The translations under genes and the position numbers were made by a program. The notes beneath the pieces are model-generated. The model saw only the letters and a program-made list of their open reading frames with translations, was not told where the DNA came from and made no database searches. This document shows positions 1-6,326 of a stretch of DNA of 6,380 nucleotides, one piece after another; within the stretch, counting starts at the first letter, position 1, and every line of letters begins with the position of its first letter. Origin of the DNA: an uncultured Clostridia bacterium (lineage in GTDB: Bacteria; Bacillota; Clostridia; Christensenellales; DTU072); the NCBI GenBank assembly GCA_934296355.1, contig CAKRAY010000085.1:1-6380 (forward strand), given 5' to 3'.

Positions 1-50
1 GCTTGATATTTCAACGAACTGCTACCGCCGTTAATTACCAATACCTTCAT
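1..50 (-). CDS. ackA: Acetate kinase, N-terminal fragment cut by window edge
   Basis: Only the first 16 codons are present; the gene runs off the left edge. The translation is MKVLVINGGSSSLKYQ, which matches the start of acetate kinases (typically MKVLVINAGSSSLKYQ). It includes the N-x-G-S-S-S phosphate-binding loop of the ASKHA (acetate and sugar kinase/Hsc70/actin) fold, with Asn7 and Ser10-12. AckA converts acetyl phosphate and ADP to acetate and ATP in the cytosol. The ATG lies 21 nt after the pta stop codon and has an AAGGAG ribosome binding site 9 nt upstream, so it is the second gene of a pta-ackA operon. The only visible difference from the usual motif is Gly for Ala at residue 8, a mild change. 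The identification is secure for so short a piece because of the motif and the pta neighbour. Confidence 0.93.
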   Translation of the reverse strand, partial: MKVLVINGGSSSLKYQ

Positions 51-59
51 CTTTATATT

Positions 60-65
60 CTCCTT
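60..65 (-). promoter_or_regulatory. Ribosome binding site of ackA
   Basis: On the minus strand the sequence reads AAGGAG, followed by 9 nt and then the ackA ATG. It lies wholly in the 21-nt pta-ackA spacer. There is no hairpin in this spacer, which supports co-transcription of the two genes. Confidence 0.8.
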
Positions 66-71
66 ATTTGC

Positions 72-1070
72 TTAGCACTGCAATGCCGTCACGGCTACTA
101 CGCCAACTACGTCCTCTACCGAACAACCGCGACTTAAATCGTTAACGGGTTTCGCAAAGCCTTGACATACCGGACCTATCGCTTCGGCTCCGGCCAATCT
201 TTGAACTAATTTGTAGCCTATGTTACCCGCTTGAAGGTCGGGGAAAATAAGAACGTTCGCGTGACCGGCAACAGCGCTACCGGGCGCTTTAAGTTTTCCG
301 ACGCTTTCTACAAGAGCGGCGTCGGTTTGTAATTCTCCGTCCACACATAGGTCAGGCGCCTTTTCTTTCACAATTTGCAATGCGGTCGTTACTTTATCTA
401 CATTCTCGTGTTTTGCGCTACCCTTAGTGCTGAAACTCAACAAAGCAACCTTGGGTTCTTTTATTCCTGCAATTCTAACGGCGCTATCAGAACTTGCAAT
501 CGCAATATCTGCAAGTTGTTCGGCGGAAGGTAAAATATTAACCGCGCAATCTCCAAAAACCAAAACTCCGTTTTGACCGTATTTGCTTCCCACCGAATTC
601 TCGGGCATAGACATAATGAAGCAACTGCTTACGGTGCTAACTCCCGGCTTCGTTTTAATTATTTGTAACGCCGGACGAAGCACGTCTCCGGTAGATCTAA
701 TGGAGCCGGCCACCATACCGTCCACATGACCCGCTTTAACCATAAGCGCGCCGTAATATAAGTTATCGCCCATAACAAGACTTCTTGCTTTTTCTTCAGT
801 CATACCTTTGGCTTTTCTTAATTCATAAAGAAGACTTATATATTCTTCCGTTCTTTTATCGGTAGTGGGATCTATTATATCTATGCCGTCAAGCGTACCT
901 GCTTTAGACATGATTACGTCTTTTCTGCCGATTAACGTAATTTTTGCTATGCCCCTTTCGGTAACCGCTTTCGCTGCGTTTATAATTCTTTCTTCTTCAC
1001 CTTCTGCCAAAACTATATGTTTACCCAATGTTTTTGCCTTACTATAAATAGAATCCATCAATTTAGACAT
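72..1070 (-). CDS. pta: Phosphate acetyltransferase (phosphotransacetylase), short form
   Basis: Pta catalyses the reversible reaction acetyl-CoA + phosphate to acetyl phosphate + CoA. With AckA it forms the acetate branch of fermentation and yields ATP. The protein is 332 aa from the chosen start, the usual length of the short, single-domain PTA_PTB form without the N-terminal DRTGG/regulatory region of the E. coli enzyme. Family landmarks are the N-terminal HIVLAEGEEERI (about residues 18-29), GSIRSTGDVLRPAL (about 122-135), FGDCAVN (about 172-178), DGELQTDAA (about 244-252) and the C-terminal KPVNDLSRGCS with Ser313 and Arg314, the Ser-Arg pair linked to catalysis and CoA binding in this family. 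The frame stays open four codons further, to a TTG at 1082, but that TTG and the next codons are the GGAGG ribosome binding site itself. The ATG at 1070 is therefore the real start. It is the first gene of the operon with ackA and is transcribed divergently from tmcAL. No damage is visible. Confidence 0.96.
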   Translation of the reverse strand: MSKLMDSIYSKAKTLGKHIVLAEGEEERIINAAKAVTERGIAKITLIGRKDVIMSKAGTLDGIDIIDPTTDKRTEEYISLLYELRKAKGMTEEKARSLVMGDNLYYGALMVKAGHVDGMVAGSIRSTGDVLRPALQIIKTKPGVSTVSSCFIMSMPENSVGSKYGQNGVLVFGDCAVNILPSAEQLADIAIASSDSAVRIAGIKEPKVALLSFSTKGSAKHENVDKVTTALQIVKEKAPDLCVDGELQTDAALVESVGKLKAPGSAVAGHANVLIFPDLQAGNIGYKLVQRLAGAEAIGPVCQGFAKPVNDLSRGCSVEDVVGVVAVTALQC

Positions 1071-1075
1071 GTTAT

Positions 1076-1080
1076 CCTCC
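1076..1080 (-). promoter_or_regulatory. Ribosome binding site that fixes the pta start
   Basis: On the minus strand the sequence reads GGAGG-ATAAC-ATG, a near-ideal Shine-Dalgarno sequence 5 nt before the ATG at 1070. An upstream in-frame TTG at 1082 has no such site, and using it would make this site coding. Confidence 0.88.
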
Positions 1081-1099
1081 AAAACTTTTTTAATAATGC

Positions 1100-1128
1100 T
1101 TTATTTTTCTATTAATCTATATTATAAT
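1100..1128 (+). promoter_or_regulatory. Candidate promoter for tmcAL (weak)
   Basis: On the plus strand there is a perfect TATAAT (1123-1128), with TTTATT 17 bp upstream (1100-1105, only 3/6 to TTGACA). A start near 1135 would leave a leader of about 67 nt. It would face and overlap the pta promoter. A second, equally weak option is CTAACA (1133-1138) with TTAAAT 18 bp downstream (1157-1162). I cannot choose between them with confidence. Confidence 0.3.
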
Positions 1129-1143
1129 TAAACTAACATACAT

Positions 1144-1172
1144 ATTATATTTACTTTTAAATAAAAAATCAA
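1144..1172 (-). promoter_or_regulatory. Sigma-A-type promoter for pta-ackA
   Basis: On the minus strand a -35 box TTGATT (1167-1172, 4/6 to TTGACA) is followed by exactly 17 bp and a perfect -10 box TATAAT (1144-1149). The predicted transcription start is near 1137, giving a leader of about 66 nt before the pta ATG. The leader is AT-rich and shows no clear riboswitch or hairpin. Because AT-rich DNA produces chance -10 matches, the exact 17-bp spacing is the main support. Confidence 0.68.
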
Positions 1173-1201
1173 GTATTAATAAGGAACTACGGGTTTTTAT
1201 A

Positions 1202-2398
1202 ATGAAAACAACTGTTATTATTTGCGAATATAATCCGTTCACTAACGGTCACCTAAAACATCTACGTATCGCCCGCGAAGAAACCGGCGCCGATACCGTA
1301 ATTTGTATAATGAGCGGAAGTTTCACTCAGCGCGGTGACGCCGCCATTCTCGACAAATACCAACGCGCAGAAGTAGCAACAAGGCTCGGCGCTGACATGG
1401 TTGTCGAGCTACCCTTAATCTACGCTATCTCGCCTGCCGATAATTTCGCATACGGCGCGATAAAAACCATGTCGGCATTGCCTCACGTAGAATACTTAAG
1501 TTTCGGTAGCGAATGTGGCAATATCGATTTATTAAATAAAACGGTTGACTTCTTTGAAAACGAACCCATTGAATATAAACAATTATTAGCTAAATATCAA
1601 GATTTAGGATATTCTTACCCAAAATCGGTAAGCCTTGCTATGAAAGAGTTTTGCGCACAAAACCCTAAATTTGCCGATATAAAAGATATCGCCGATTCAC
1701 CCAATAATACGCTTGCTCTCGCGTACATAAAAGCAATACGAAAGCTTGGATTGAACGTGAAACTGCACACCGTAAAAAGAGCCGAAGATTACAATTCAGA
1801 CTCAATGGATTGCGAATATCCTTCCGCAAGCGCTATTCGCTTAGCATTACGTCGCGAACGCTTTGACGAAGTAAAACAACACGTTCATCCATATTGCTAT
1901 AACTATCTTACCGAAATAAAAAGCGACGGACTTGCTCTTAACGATTTATGCCTATTCAAAATGAAATCGGTAAACGGCTACGCATTGGCAGACTATTATG
2001 ACGTAGACTCGGACGGAGGCTTACATAACAGATTAAAAATTGCAGCCGGAGAATCCGTCACTTTCGATGAATTTTTGGAAAAAGCAAAAACAAAAAAATA
2101 CACTATGTCCAGAATCAAAAGAATCTCTTTATATACATTATTCGATATAACCAAGCAAATGTATAAAGACGCCGTCGCATGCCCTCCCCACGTATATGTA
2201 TTAAGTCTAAACAAACTTCGCAAGGACATCCTTACGGAACTTAATAACTTTTGCGCTAACGTTCTTGTTCGCTATTCGGACATAAATAAGGTGGATAAAC
2301 GTTTGCGTTTTCTTATAAAACTCGACTGGCAAGCGCAAGGAACGCTGAATCTTATCAACCGTACGCAGTGCTTTACTAAGTCAATGTTGCTTGTTTAG
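1202..2398 (+). CDS. tmcAL: tRNA(Met) cytidine acetate ligase (TmcAL, YlbM family)
   Basis: TmcAL uses acetate and ATP, through an acetyl-adenylate, to make N4-acetylcytidine at wobble position 34 of elongator tRNA-Met, which protects AUG decoding. The protein is 398 aa, near the family norm of about 400. Landmarks in order are CEYNPFTNGH (residues 8-17), the nucleotidyltransferase-type ATP motif; MSGSFTQRG (37-45); VELPLIYAISPADNFAYGA (68-86); FGSE (101-104); SPNN (166-169); the second nucleotide-binding motif YPSASAIR (206-213); and the C-terminal TKKYTMSRIKR (297-307). All align with Bacillus YlbM. The first residue of the family's usual HxGH motif is Thr14 here instead of His; CoaD-type relatives also use TxGH. 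The ATG start fits the family N-terminus, but its ribosome binding site is poor: AAGGAA at 1181-1186 is 15 nt away. The gene is divergent from pta-ackA, which makes its substrate acetate. Its 3' end faces gap across a shared terminator. Confidence 0.93.
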   Translation: MKTTVIICEYNPFTNGHLKHLRIAREETGADTVICIMSGSFTQRGDAAILDKYQRAEVATRLGADMVVELPLIYAISPADNFAYGAIKTMSALPHVEYLSFGSECGNIDLLNKTVDFFENEPIEYKQLLAKYQDLGYSYPKSVSLAMKEFCAQNPKFADIKDIADSPNNTLALAYIKAIRKLGLNVKLHTVKRAEDYNSDSMDCEYPSASAIRLALRRERFDEVKQHVHPYCYNYLTEIKSDGLALNDLCLFKMKSVNGYALADYYDVDSDGGLHNRLKIAAGESVTFDEFLEKAKTKKYTMSRIKRISLYTLFDITKQMYKDAVACPPHVYVLSLNKLRKDILTELNNFCANVLVRYSDINKVDKRLRFLIKLDWQAQGTLNLINRTQCFTKSMLLV

Positions 2399-2419
2399 TC
2401 GCGTCAATTCTCATAACCG

Positions 2420-2443
2420 ACAAAAAAACACACAAAAAAACAC
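2420..2443. repeat. Perfect 12-bp tandem duplication next to the terminator
   Basis: ACAAAAAAACAC occurs twice head to tail (2420-2431 and 2432-2443) with no mismatch. The right copy runs into the left arm of the terminator hairpin. Read on the minus strand, the two copies give two T7 tracts just after the hairpin, the place where a gap transcript would be released. Confidence 0.85.
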
Positions 2444-2466
2444 TCGTCTTGCAACGAGTGTTTTTT
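2435..2466. terminator. Bidirectional intrinsic terminator between tmcAL and gap
   Basis: A perfect 13-bp inverted repeat pairs 2435-2447 (AAAAAACACTCGT) with 2454-2466 (ACGAGTGTTTTTT) around a 6-nt loop (CTTGCA). On the plus strand the arm ends in a T6 tract and would stop tmcAL transcripts. On the minus strand it is followed by two T7 tracts and would stop gap transcripts. It lies 36 nt after the tmcAL stop and 27 nt after the gap stop, where convergent genes usually share a terminator. Confidence 0.9.
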
Positions 2467-2493
2467 ATTAGTTAATACCTCTAAGTTAAAAAC

Positions 2494-3543
<1,050 letters not shown>

Positions 3544-3547
3544 TTAT

Positions 3548-3576
3548 ATTTTAATCTCTTTTTTTAATTATTGCAA
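3548..3576 (-). promoter_or_regulatory. Sigma-A-type promoter for gap
   Basis: On the minus strand TTGCAA (3571-3576, 4/6 to TTGACA) is followed by exactly 17 bp and TAAAAT (3548-3553, 5/6 to TATAAT). The predicted start is near 3541, giving a leader of about 30 nt that includes the AGGAGG. The promoter lies in the 139-bp gap-leuS spacer. Since I see no strong terminator after leuS, gap may be made both from this promoter and by read-through. Confidence 0.6.
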
Positions 3577-3616
3577 CTATTTTTTTATGATATATTATTC
3601 TCAATTTTTCTTTTTT

Positions 3617-3641
3617 AAAATAAATATTTTTTATTTATTTT
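3617..3641. repeat. All-AT inverted repeat downstream of leuS
   Basis: AAAATAAATA (3617-3626) and TATTTATTTT (3632-3641) are perfect 10-bp arms around a T5 loop. The hairpin has no G-C pairs. In the leuS reading direction it is followed by A-rich rather than T-rich sequence, so it does not look like an efficient leuS terminator. In the plus direction it has a T tract, but no plus-strand gene precedes it. It may be chance in a very AT-rich spacer. Confidence 0.45.
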
Positions 3642-3649
3642 TTTAATCT

Positions 3650-6052
3650 TTATTTTGCAACGATATTGAGAATTCTACCTTTAACGTAAATAACCTTAAT
3701 TATTTGTTTTCCGTTCAAAATATCCGTATTCGCTTTAACAAGGTCTATGACTTCCGCTTCGGAAGAATCCTTATTTACTACGATTTTTCCTCTAAGTTTT
3801 CCGTTAATTTGAATAGGTATTTCCACTTCGTTTTGTATTAAATCCTCTTCGTTGTATGTCGGCCAAGTCGATTCTTCGATTTTCGCCCCGTTGCATATTC
3901 GTTCGTAAATTTCACTGGCAATATGCGGCGCGACGGGATATAAGAGTTTTACGAACGTGCTCAGTTCTTTCACGGTTATCAAACCGCGCGCATAAAATTG
4001 ATTGAGCGCGCCCATTAGTTGCGCTATTGCCGTATTAAACTTAGCGGTTTCATAATCGTCGGAGACTTTCTTTATAACTGCCGACATATTGATATCGTCT
4101 GTTTTTGTTTCTTTAAGCATGTCCATAAGATTCCATACTCTGTTAAGGAATCTATAACATCCCTTTGCGCCTTCCGTTGACCACGGGCTGGGTCTTTCGT
4201 AATCGCCTATAAACATTATAAACGTTCTTAAAGTATCGGCGCCAAACTCCTCGATTACGTCGTCGGGGTTAACTACGTTACCCCTTGACTTACTCATTTT
4301 TTCTCCGTCCGTGCCGAGAATAAGCCCTTGCGCCGTGCGTCTTAAATAAGGTTCTTCTTCTTCCACCACGCCTATATCGTATAGGAACATATTCCAAAAT
4401 CTACTATATATAAGGTGTCTGGTAACGTGTTCCATTCCGCCGTTATACCAATCCACTTGTTTCCAGTAATGGTTCGCTCTCTTGTCTACCACCGCGGTAT
4501 CGCAGTTCGGACTCATATATCTAAGGAAATACCAACTGCTTCCCGCCCATTGCGGCATTGTGTCGGTTTCTCTTTTCGCGTCGCCACCGCAACACGGACA
4601 CTTAACGTTAACCCACTCGGGAAGTTTATTCAAGGGACTGGTAGCGTCATCGGTAGGCGTAAAGTCTTTTAATTCGGGCAAAATAAGCGGCAACTCGCTT
4701 TCTTGTAAAGGAACTTGCCCGCATTTAGGACAGTTTATTATCGGTATAGGCTCTCCCCAATAACGTTGACGATTGAACGCCCAATCTTTCATTTTGTAAT
4801 CGGTTTTAGGCTTTCCTACGCCGATTTTTTCCATATATTCAATCATTTTAGGAATTGCTTGTTTGACTGTCAAACCGTTTACGATACCGCTGTTTATCAT
4901 TTCGCCGCCATCTTTAGCAATATATGGTTCTACGTTAATATCGACGTCGCCTTTAATAACTTCGATTATAGGCAAACCGAATTTTTTCGCAAACTCATAA
5001 TCTCTCGTATCGTGTGCAGGAACAGCCATAATTGCGCCCGTGCCGTAATCCATCATAACGTAATCCGCGCTGAAAACGGGTATTTCTTCGCCGGTTATGG
5101 GATTAGTCGCCATGATGCCTTCTACTCTTATACCGGTTTTTTCTTTATTCATTTGAACTCTTTCGAATTCTTTTTTTAGCAAAGCCTGTTTTTGATAGTC
5201 ATGCAATCCGTCTATATTAAGTATGGATTGTTCGAACTTCTTTAACATAGGATGTTCCGGACTGACAACCAAGAACGTAGCGCCGTAAATGGTATCCGGA
5301 CGAGTTGTATACACTACTAAATCGTAGTTTTCTTTGCCGTCCGTTACCTTAAACGTAACTTCCGCGCCGGTGGATTTTCCAATCCAGTTGATTTGTTCCG
5401 TTTTTATTCTGTCAAGATAATCTACCTTATCAAGATTTCTCAATAATCTCTCCGCATAGTTTCTGATTCTTAAAAACCATACGTCTTTTTCTTTTTGTAT
5501 AACTTCGCTTCCGCAACGATCGCAAACGCCGTTCTGACTTTCCTCGTTTGCCAATACGACTTTACAAGTGGGGCAAAAGTTTACCATCGTCTTGGATTTA
5601 TAAGCCAAGCCCCTCTTAAACATTTGCAAGAAAATCCATTGCGTCCAATGGTAGTATTTAGGATCGGTGGTATCAATCGCTCTTTCGTAGTTAAAAGAAA
5701 AGCCTACGCTATGAAGTTGCTTATCGAAATTACTTATATTTTGGTCGGTAATTATTCTTGGATGTTGCTTTACTTTCATTGCATAGTTTTCGGTCGGCAA
5801 ACCGAATGCGTCGTAGCCGATAGGAAACAATACGCTATAACCTTCCATTCGCTTTTTACGAGCAATCACTTCCATACTCATGTATGCTCTTATATGCCCT
5901 ACGTGCATACCTACGCCGCTGGGATATGGAAACTCGATTAGGCCGTAAAATTTTTTCTTGCTCGGGTCTTCTTTTGCGGTGAAAACATTATTTTCATACC
6001 AATATTTTTGCCACTTCTTTTCTATTGTTTTGTGATTGTAATTGTCTGACAT
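3650..6052 (-). CDS. leuS: Leucyl-tRNA synthetase
   Basis: LeuS is the class Ia synthetase that charges tRNA-Leu with leucine using ATP in the cytosol. It is complete at 800 aa, typical of bacterial LeuS. Residues 42-53 hold FPYPSGVGMHVGH with the HIGH motif as HVGH (50-53). GYDAFGLPTEN follows at 79-89. A zinc ribbon has Cys160, Cys163, Cys177 and Cys180. The CP1 editing domain shows TTRPDTIYGATF (249-260) and GTGAIMAVPAHDTRD (337-351), with the aspartates used to hydrolyse mischarged tRNA, so proofreading looks intact. A second zinc site has Cys441, Cys444, Cys485 and Cys488, just before RETDTMPQWAGSSWYFLRY, a Bacillus-type version. KMSKS is at 585-589. The anticodon-binding helical domain and a small C-terminal domain (about 743-800, EIPIQINGKLRGKI) finish the protein. 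GAGG 5 nt before the ATG supports the start. The predicted leader is short and has no T-box. Confidence 0.98.
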   Translation of the reverse strand: MSDNYNHKTIEKKWQKYWYENNVFTAKEDPSKKKFYGLIEFPYPSGVGMHVGHIRAYMSMEVIARKKRMEGYSVLFPIGYDAFGLPTENYAMKVKQHPRIITDQNISNFDKQLHSVGFSFNYERAIDTTDPKYYHWTQWIFLQMFKRGLAYKSKTMVNFCPTCKVVLANEESQNGVCDRCGSEVIQKEKDVWFLRIRNYAERLLRNLDKVDYLDRIKTEQINWIGKSTGAEVTFKVTDGKENYDLVVYTTRPDTIYGATFLVVSPEHPMLKKFEQSILNIDGLHDYQKQALLKKEFERVQMNKEKTGIRVEGIMATNPITGEEIPVFSADYVMMDYGTGAIMAVPAHDTRDYEFAKKFGLPIIEVIKGDVDINVEPYIAKDGGEMINSGIVNGLTVKQAIPKMIEYMEKIGVGKPKTDYKMKDWAFNRQRYWGEPIPIINCPKCGQVPLQESELPLILPELKDFTPTDDATSPLNKLPEWVNVKCPCCGGDAKRETDTMPQWAGSSWYFLRYMSPNCDTAVVDKRANHYWKQVDWYNGGMEHVTRHLIYSRFWNMFLYDIGVVEEEEPYLRRTAQGLILGTDGEKMSKSRGNVVNPDDVIEEFGADTLRTFIMFIGDYERPSPWSTEGAKGCYRFLNRVWNLMDMLKETKTDDINMSAVIKKVSDDYETAKFNTAIAQLMGALNQFYARGLITVKELSTFVKLLYPVAPHIASEIYERICNGAKIEESTWPTYNEEDLIQNEVEIPIQINGKLRGKIVVNKDSSEAEVIDLVKANTDILNGKQIIKVIYVKGRILNIVAK

Positions 6053-6057
6053 AAATG

Positions 6058-6061
6058 CCTC
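6058..6061 (-). promoter_or_regulatory. Ribosome binding site of leuS
   Basis: On the minus strand GAGG-CATTT-ATG gives a short Shine-Dalgarno core 5 nt before the ATG at 6052. Another ATG begins at 6063 but is out of frame with LeuS. Confidence 0.65.
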
Positions 6062-6082
6062 ATAAAATGTGATTTTATATAT

Positions 6083-6110
6083 ATTATCACAATATCAAAG
6101 ATATTGTCAA
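6083..6110 (-). promoter_or_regulatory. Strong sigma-A-type promoter for leuS with extended -10
   Basis: On the minus strand there is a perfect -35 TTGACA (6105-6110), 16 bp, then -10 GATAAT (6083-6088, 5/6). A TG lies one base before the -10 (TGTGATAAT), which is the extended -10 motif. The predicted start is near 6076, leaving a leader of only about 24 nt. The spacer is filled by an inverted repeat. Confidence 0.75.
6089..6107. promoter_or_regulatory. Operator-like inverted repeat inside the leuS promoter
   Basis: Perfect 8-bp arms ACAATATC and GATATTGT are separated by 3 nt. The element occupies the whole spacer between the -35 and -10 boxes and overlaps the last three bases of the -35. 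A dimeric repressor bound here would block RNA polymerase. It does not match the CIRCE, Fur, PerR, Rex or FNR consensus as I know them, so the regulator is unknown. The dyad is visible; operator function is inference. Confidence 0.5.
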
Positions 6111-6116
6111 ATACTG

Positions 6117-6152
6117 TCTTAGCATATTATTTCATCTTAGCATATTATTTCA
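6117..6152. repeat. Perfect 18-bp tandem repeat upstream of leuS promoter
   Basis: TCTTAGCATATTATTTCA occurs twice head to tail (6117-6134, 6135-6152) with no mismatch, and the match ends exactly at both outer edges. It begins 6 bp upstream of the leuS -35 box, where activator sites or UP elements act. On the minus strand it also places TTGAAA (6148-6153) 16 bp before AATAAT (6126-6131), a possible second promoter. It could instead be a recent slippage duplication. Confidence 0.85.
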
Positions 6153-6153
6153 A
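6126..6153 (-). promoter_or_regulatory. Possible second leuS promoter formed across the tandem repeat
   Basis: On the minus strand -35-like TTGAAA (6148-6153, 5/6) sits at the start of one repeat copy and -10-like AATAAT (6126-6131, 5/6) in the next, 16 bp apart. The predicted start is near 6119. Box matches in such AT-rich DNA are common by chance, so this is tentative. Confidence 0.3.
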
Positions 6154-6176
6154 TATTTTAATAATTTAAAAAATGT

Positions 6177-6205
6177 AAAAAAGACGCTACAAAAAGTAAC
6201 GTCTT
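6177..6205 (-). terminator. Intrinsic terminator of the tRNA-Glu gene
   Basis: On the minus strand AAGACGTTAC (6205-6196) pairs with GTAGCGTCTT (6190-6181) over 10 bp with one G-U wobble and a T5 loop. The T-rich run TTTTTTACATTTTTT begins within the last bases of the stem. It starts 4 nt after the encoded CCA, so it separates the tRNA unit from leuS. Confidence 0.88.
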
Positions 6206-6209
6206 ATTT

Positions 6210-6284
6210 TGGTGACTCCTAGGAGATTCGAACTCCTGTAGCCGCCGTGAGAGGGCGGAGTCTTAACCGCTTGACCAAGGAGCC
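6210..6284 (-). tRNA. tRNA-Glu (anticodon CUC)
   Basis: Read on the minus strand, this 75-nt gene includes an encoded CCA and folds as a full cloverleaf. The acceptor stem GGCTCCT/AGGAGTC has 7 bp with one G-U, and the discriminator base is A. The D-arm has a GTC/GAC stem around AAGCGGTTAA. The anticodon stem CCGCC/GGCGG holds the loop CTCTCAC, giving anticodon CTC, which reads GAG. The variable loop is 4 nt (CTAC). The T-arm AGGAG/CTCCT holds loop TTCGAAT. The body closely resembles bacterial tRNA-Glu. It delivers glutamate to GAG codons and, in bacteria generally, glutamyl-tRNA-Glu also feeds haem synthesis. It is a single-gene unit with its own promoter and terminator. A UUC isoacceptor for GAA is not in this window. 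Confidence 0.96.
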
Positions 6285-6297
6285 TTAAAGCGTAGTT

Positions 6298-6326
6298 ATA
6301 ATAACATATTTTAATCTTATGCGCAA
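6298..6326 (-). promoter_or_regulatory. Candidate promoter of tRNA-Glu
   Basis: On the minus strand TTGCGC (6321-6326, TTG matching) is followed by 17 bp and TATTAT (6298-6303, 5/6), with a TG one base before the -10 (TGTTATTAT). The predicted start near 6291 leaves a 7-nt leader before the mature tRNA 5' end at 6284, a typical distance. Confidence 0.6.

Noticed and set aside
1071..1137. Riboswitch in the pta leader
   Set aside because: The predicted leader is about 66 nt of AT-rich sequence without stable stems or a recognisable riboswitch core.
1996..2229. 77-codon minus-strand open frame inside tmcAL
   Set aside because: It is antisense to the conserved C-terminal TmcAL region and has no recognisable features or ribosome binding site.
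4715..5179. 154-codon plus-strand open frame inside leuS
   Set aside because: It lies antisense to strongly conserved LeuS sequence, has Phe/Tyr/His-rich non-protein-like composition, lacks a convincing ribosome binding site and matches no family I know.
5495..5941. 148-codon plus-strand open frame inside leuS
   Set aside because: It is antisense to the LeuS catalytic and zinc regions. It is best explained as a shadow of the leuS reading frame.
6117..6152. CRISPR-like or CIRCE-like element
   Set aside because: There are only two copies with no spacer between them, so it is not a CRISPR array. It shares TTAGCA with the CIRCE half-site but lacks the ACTC and the inverted partner.
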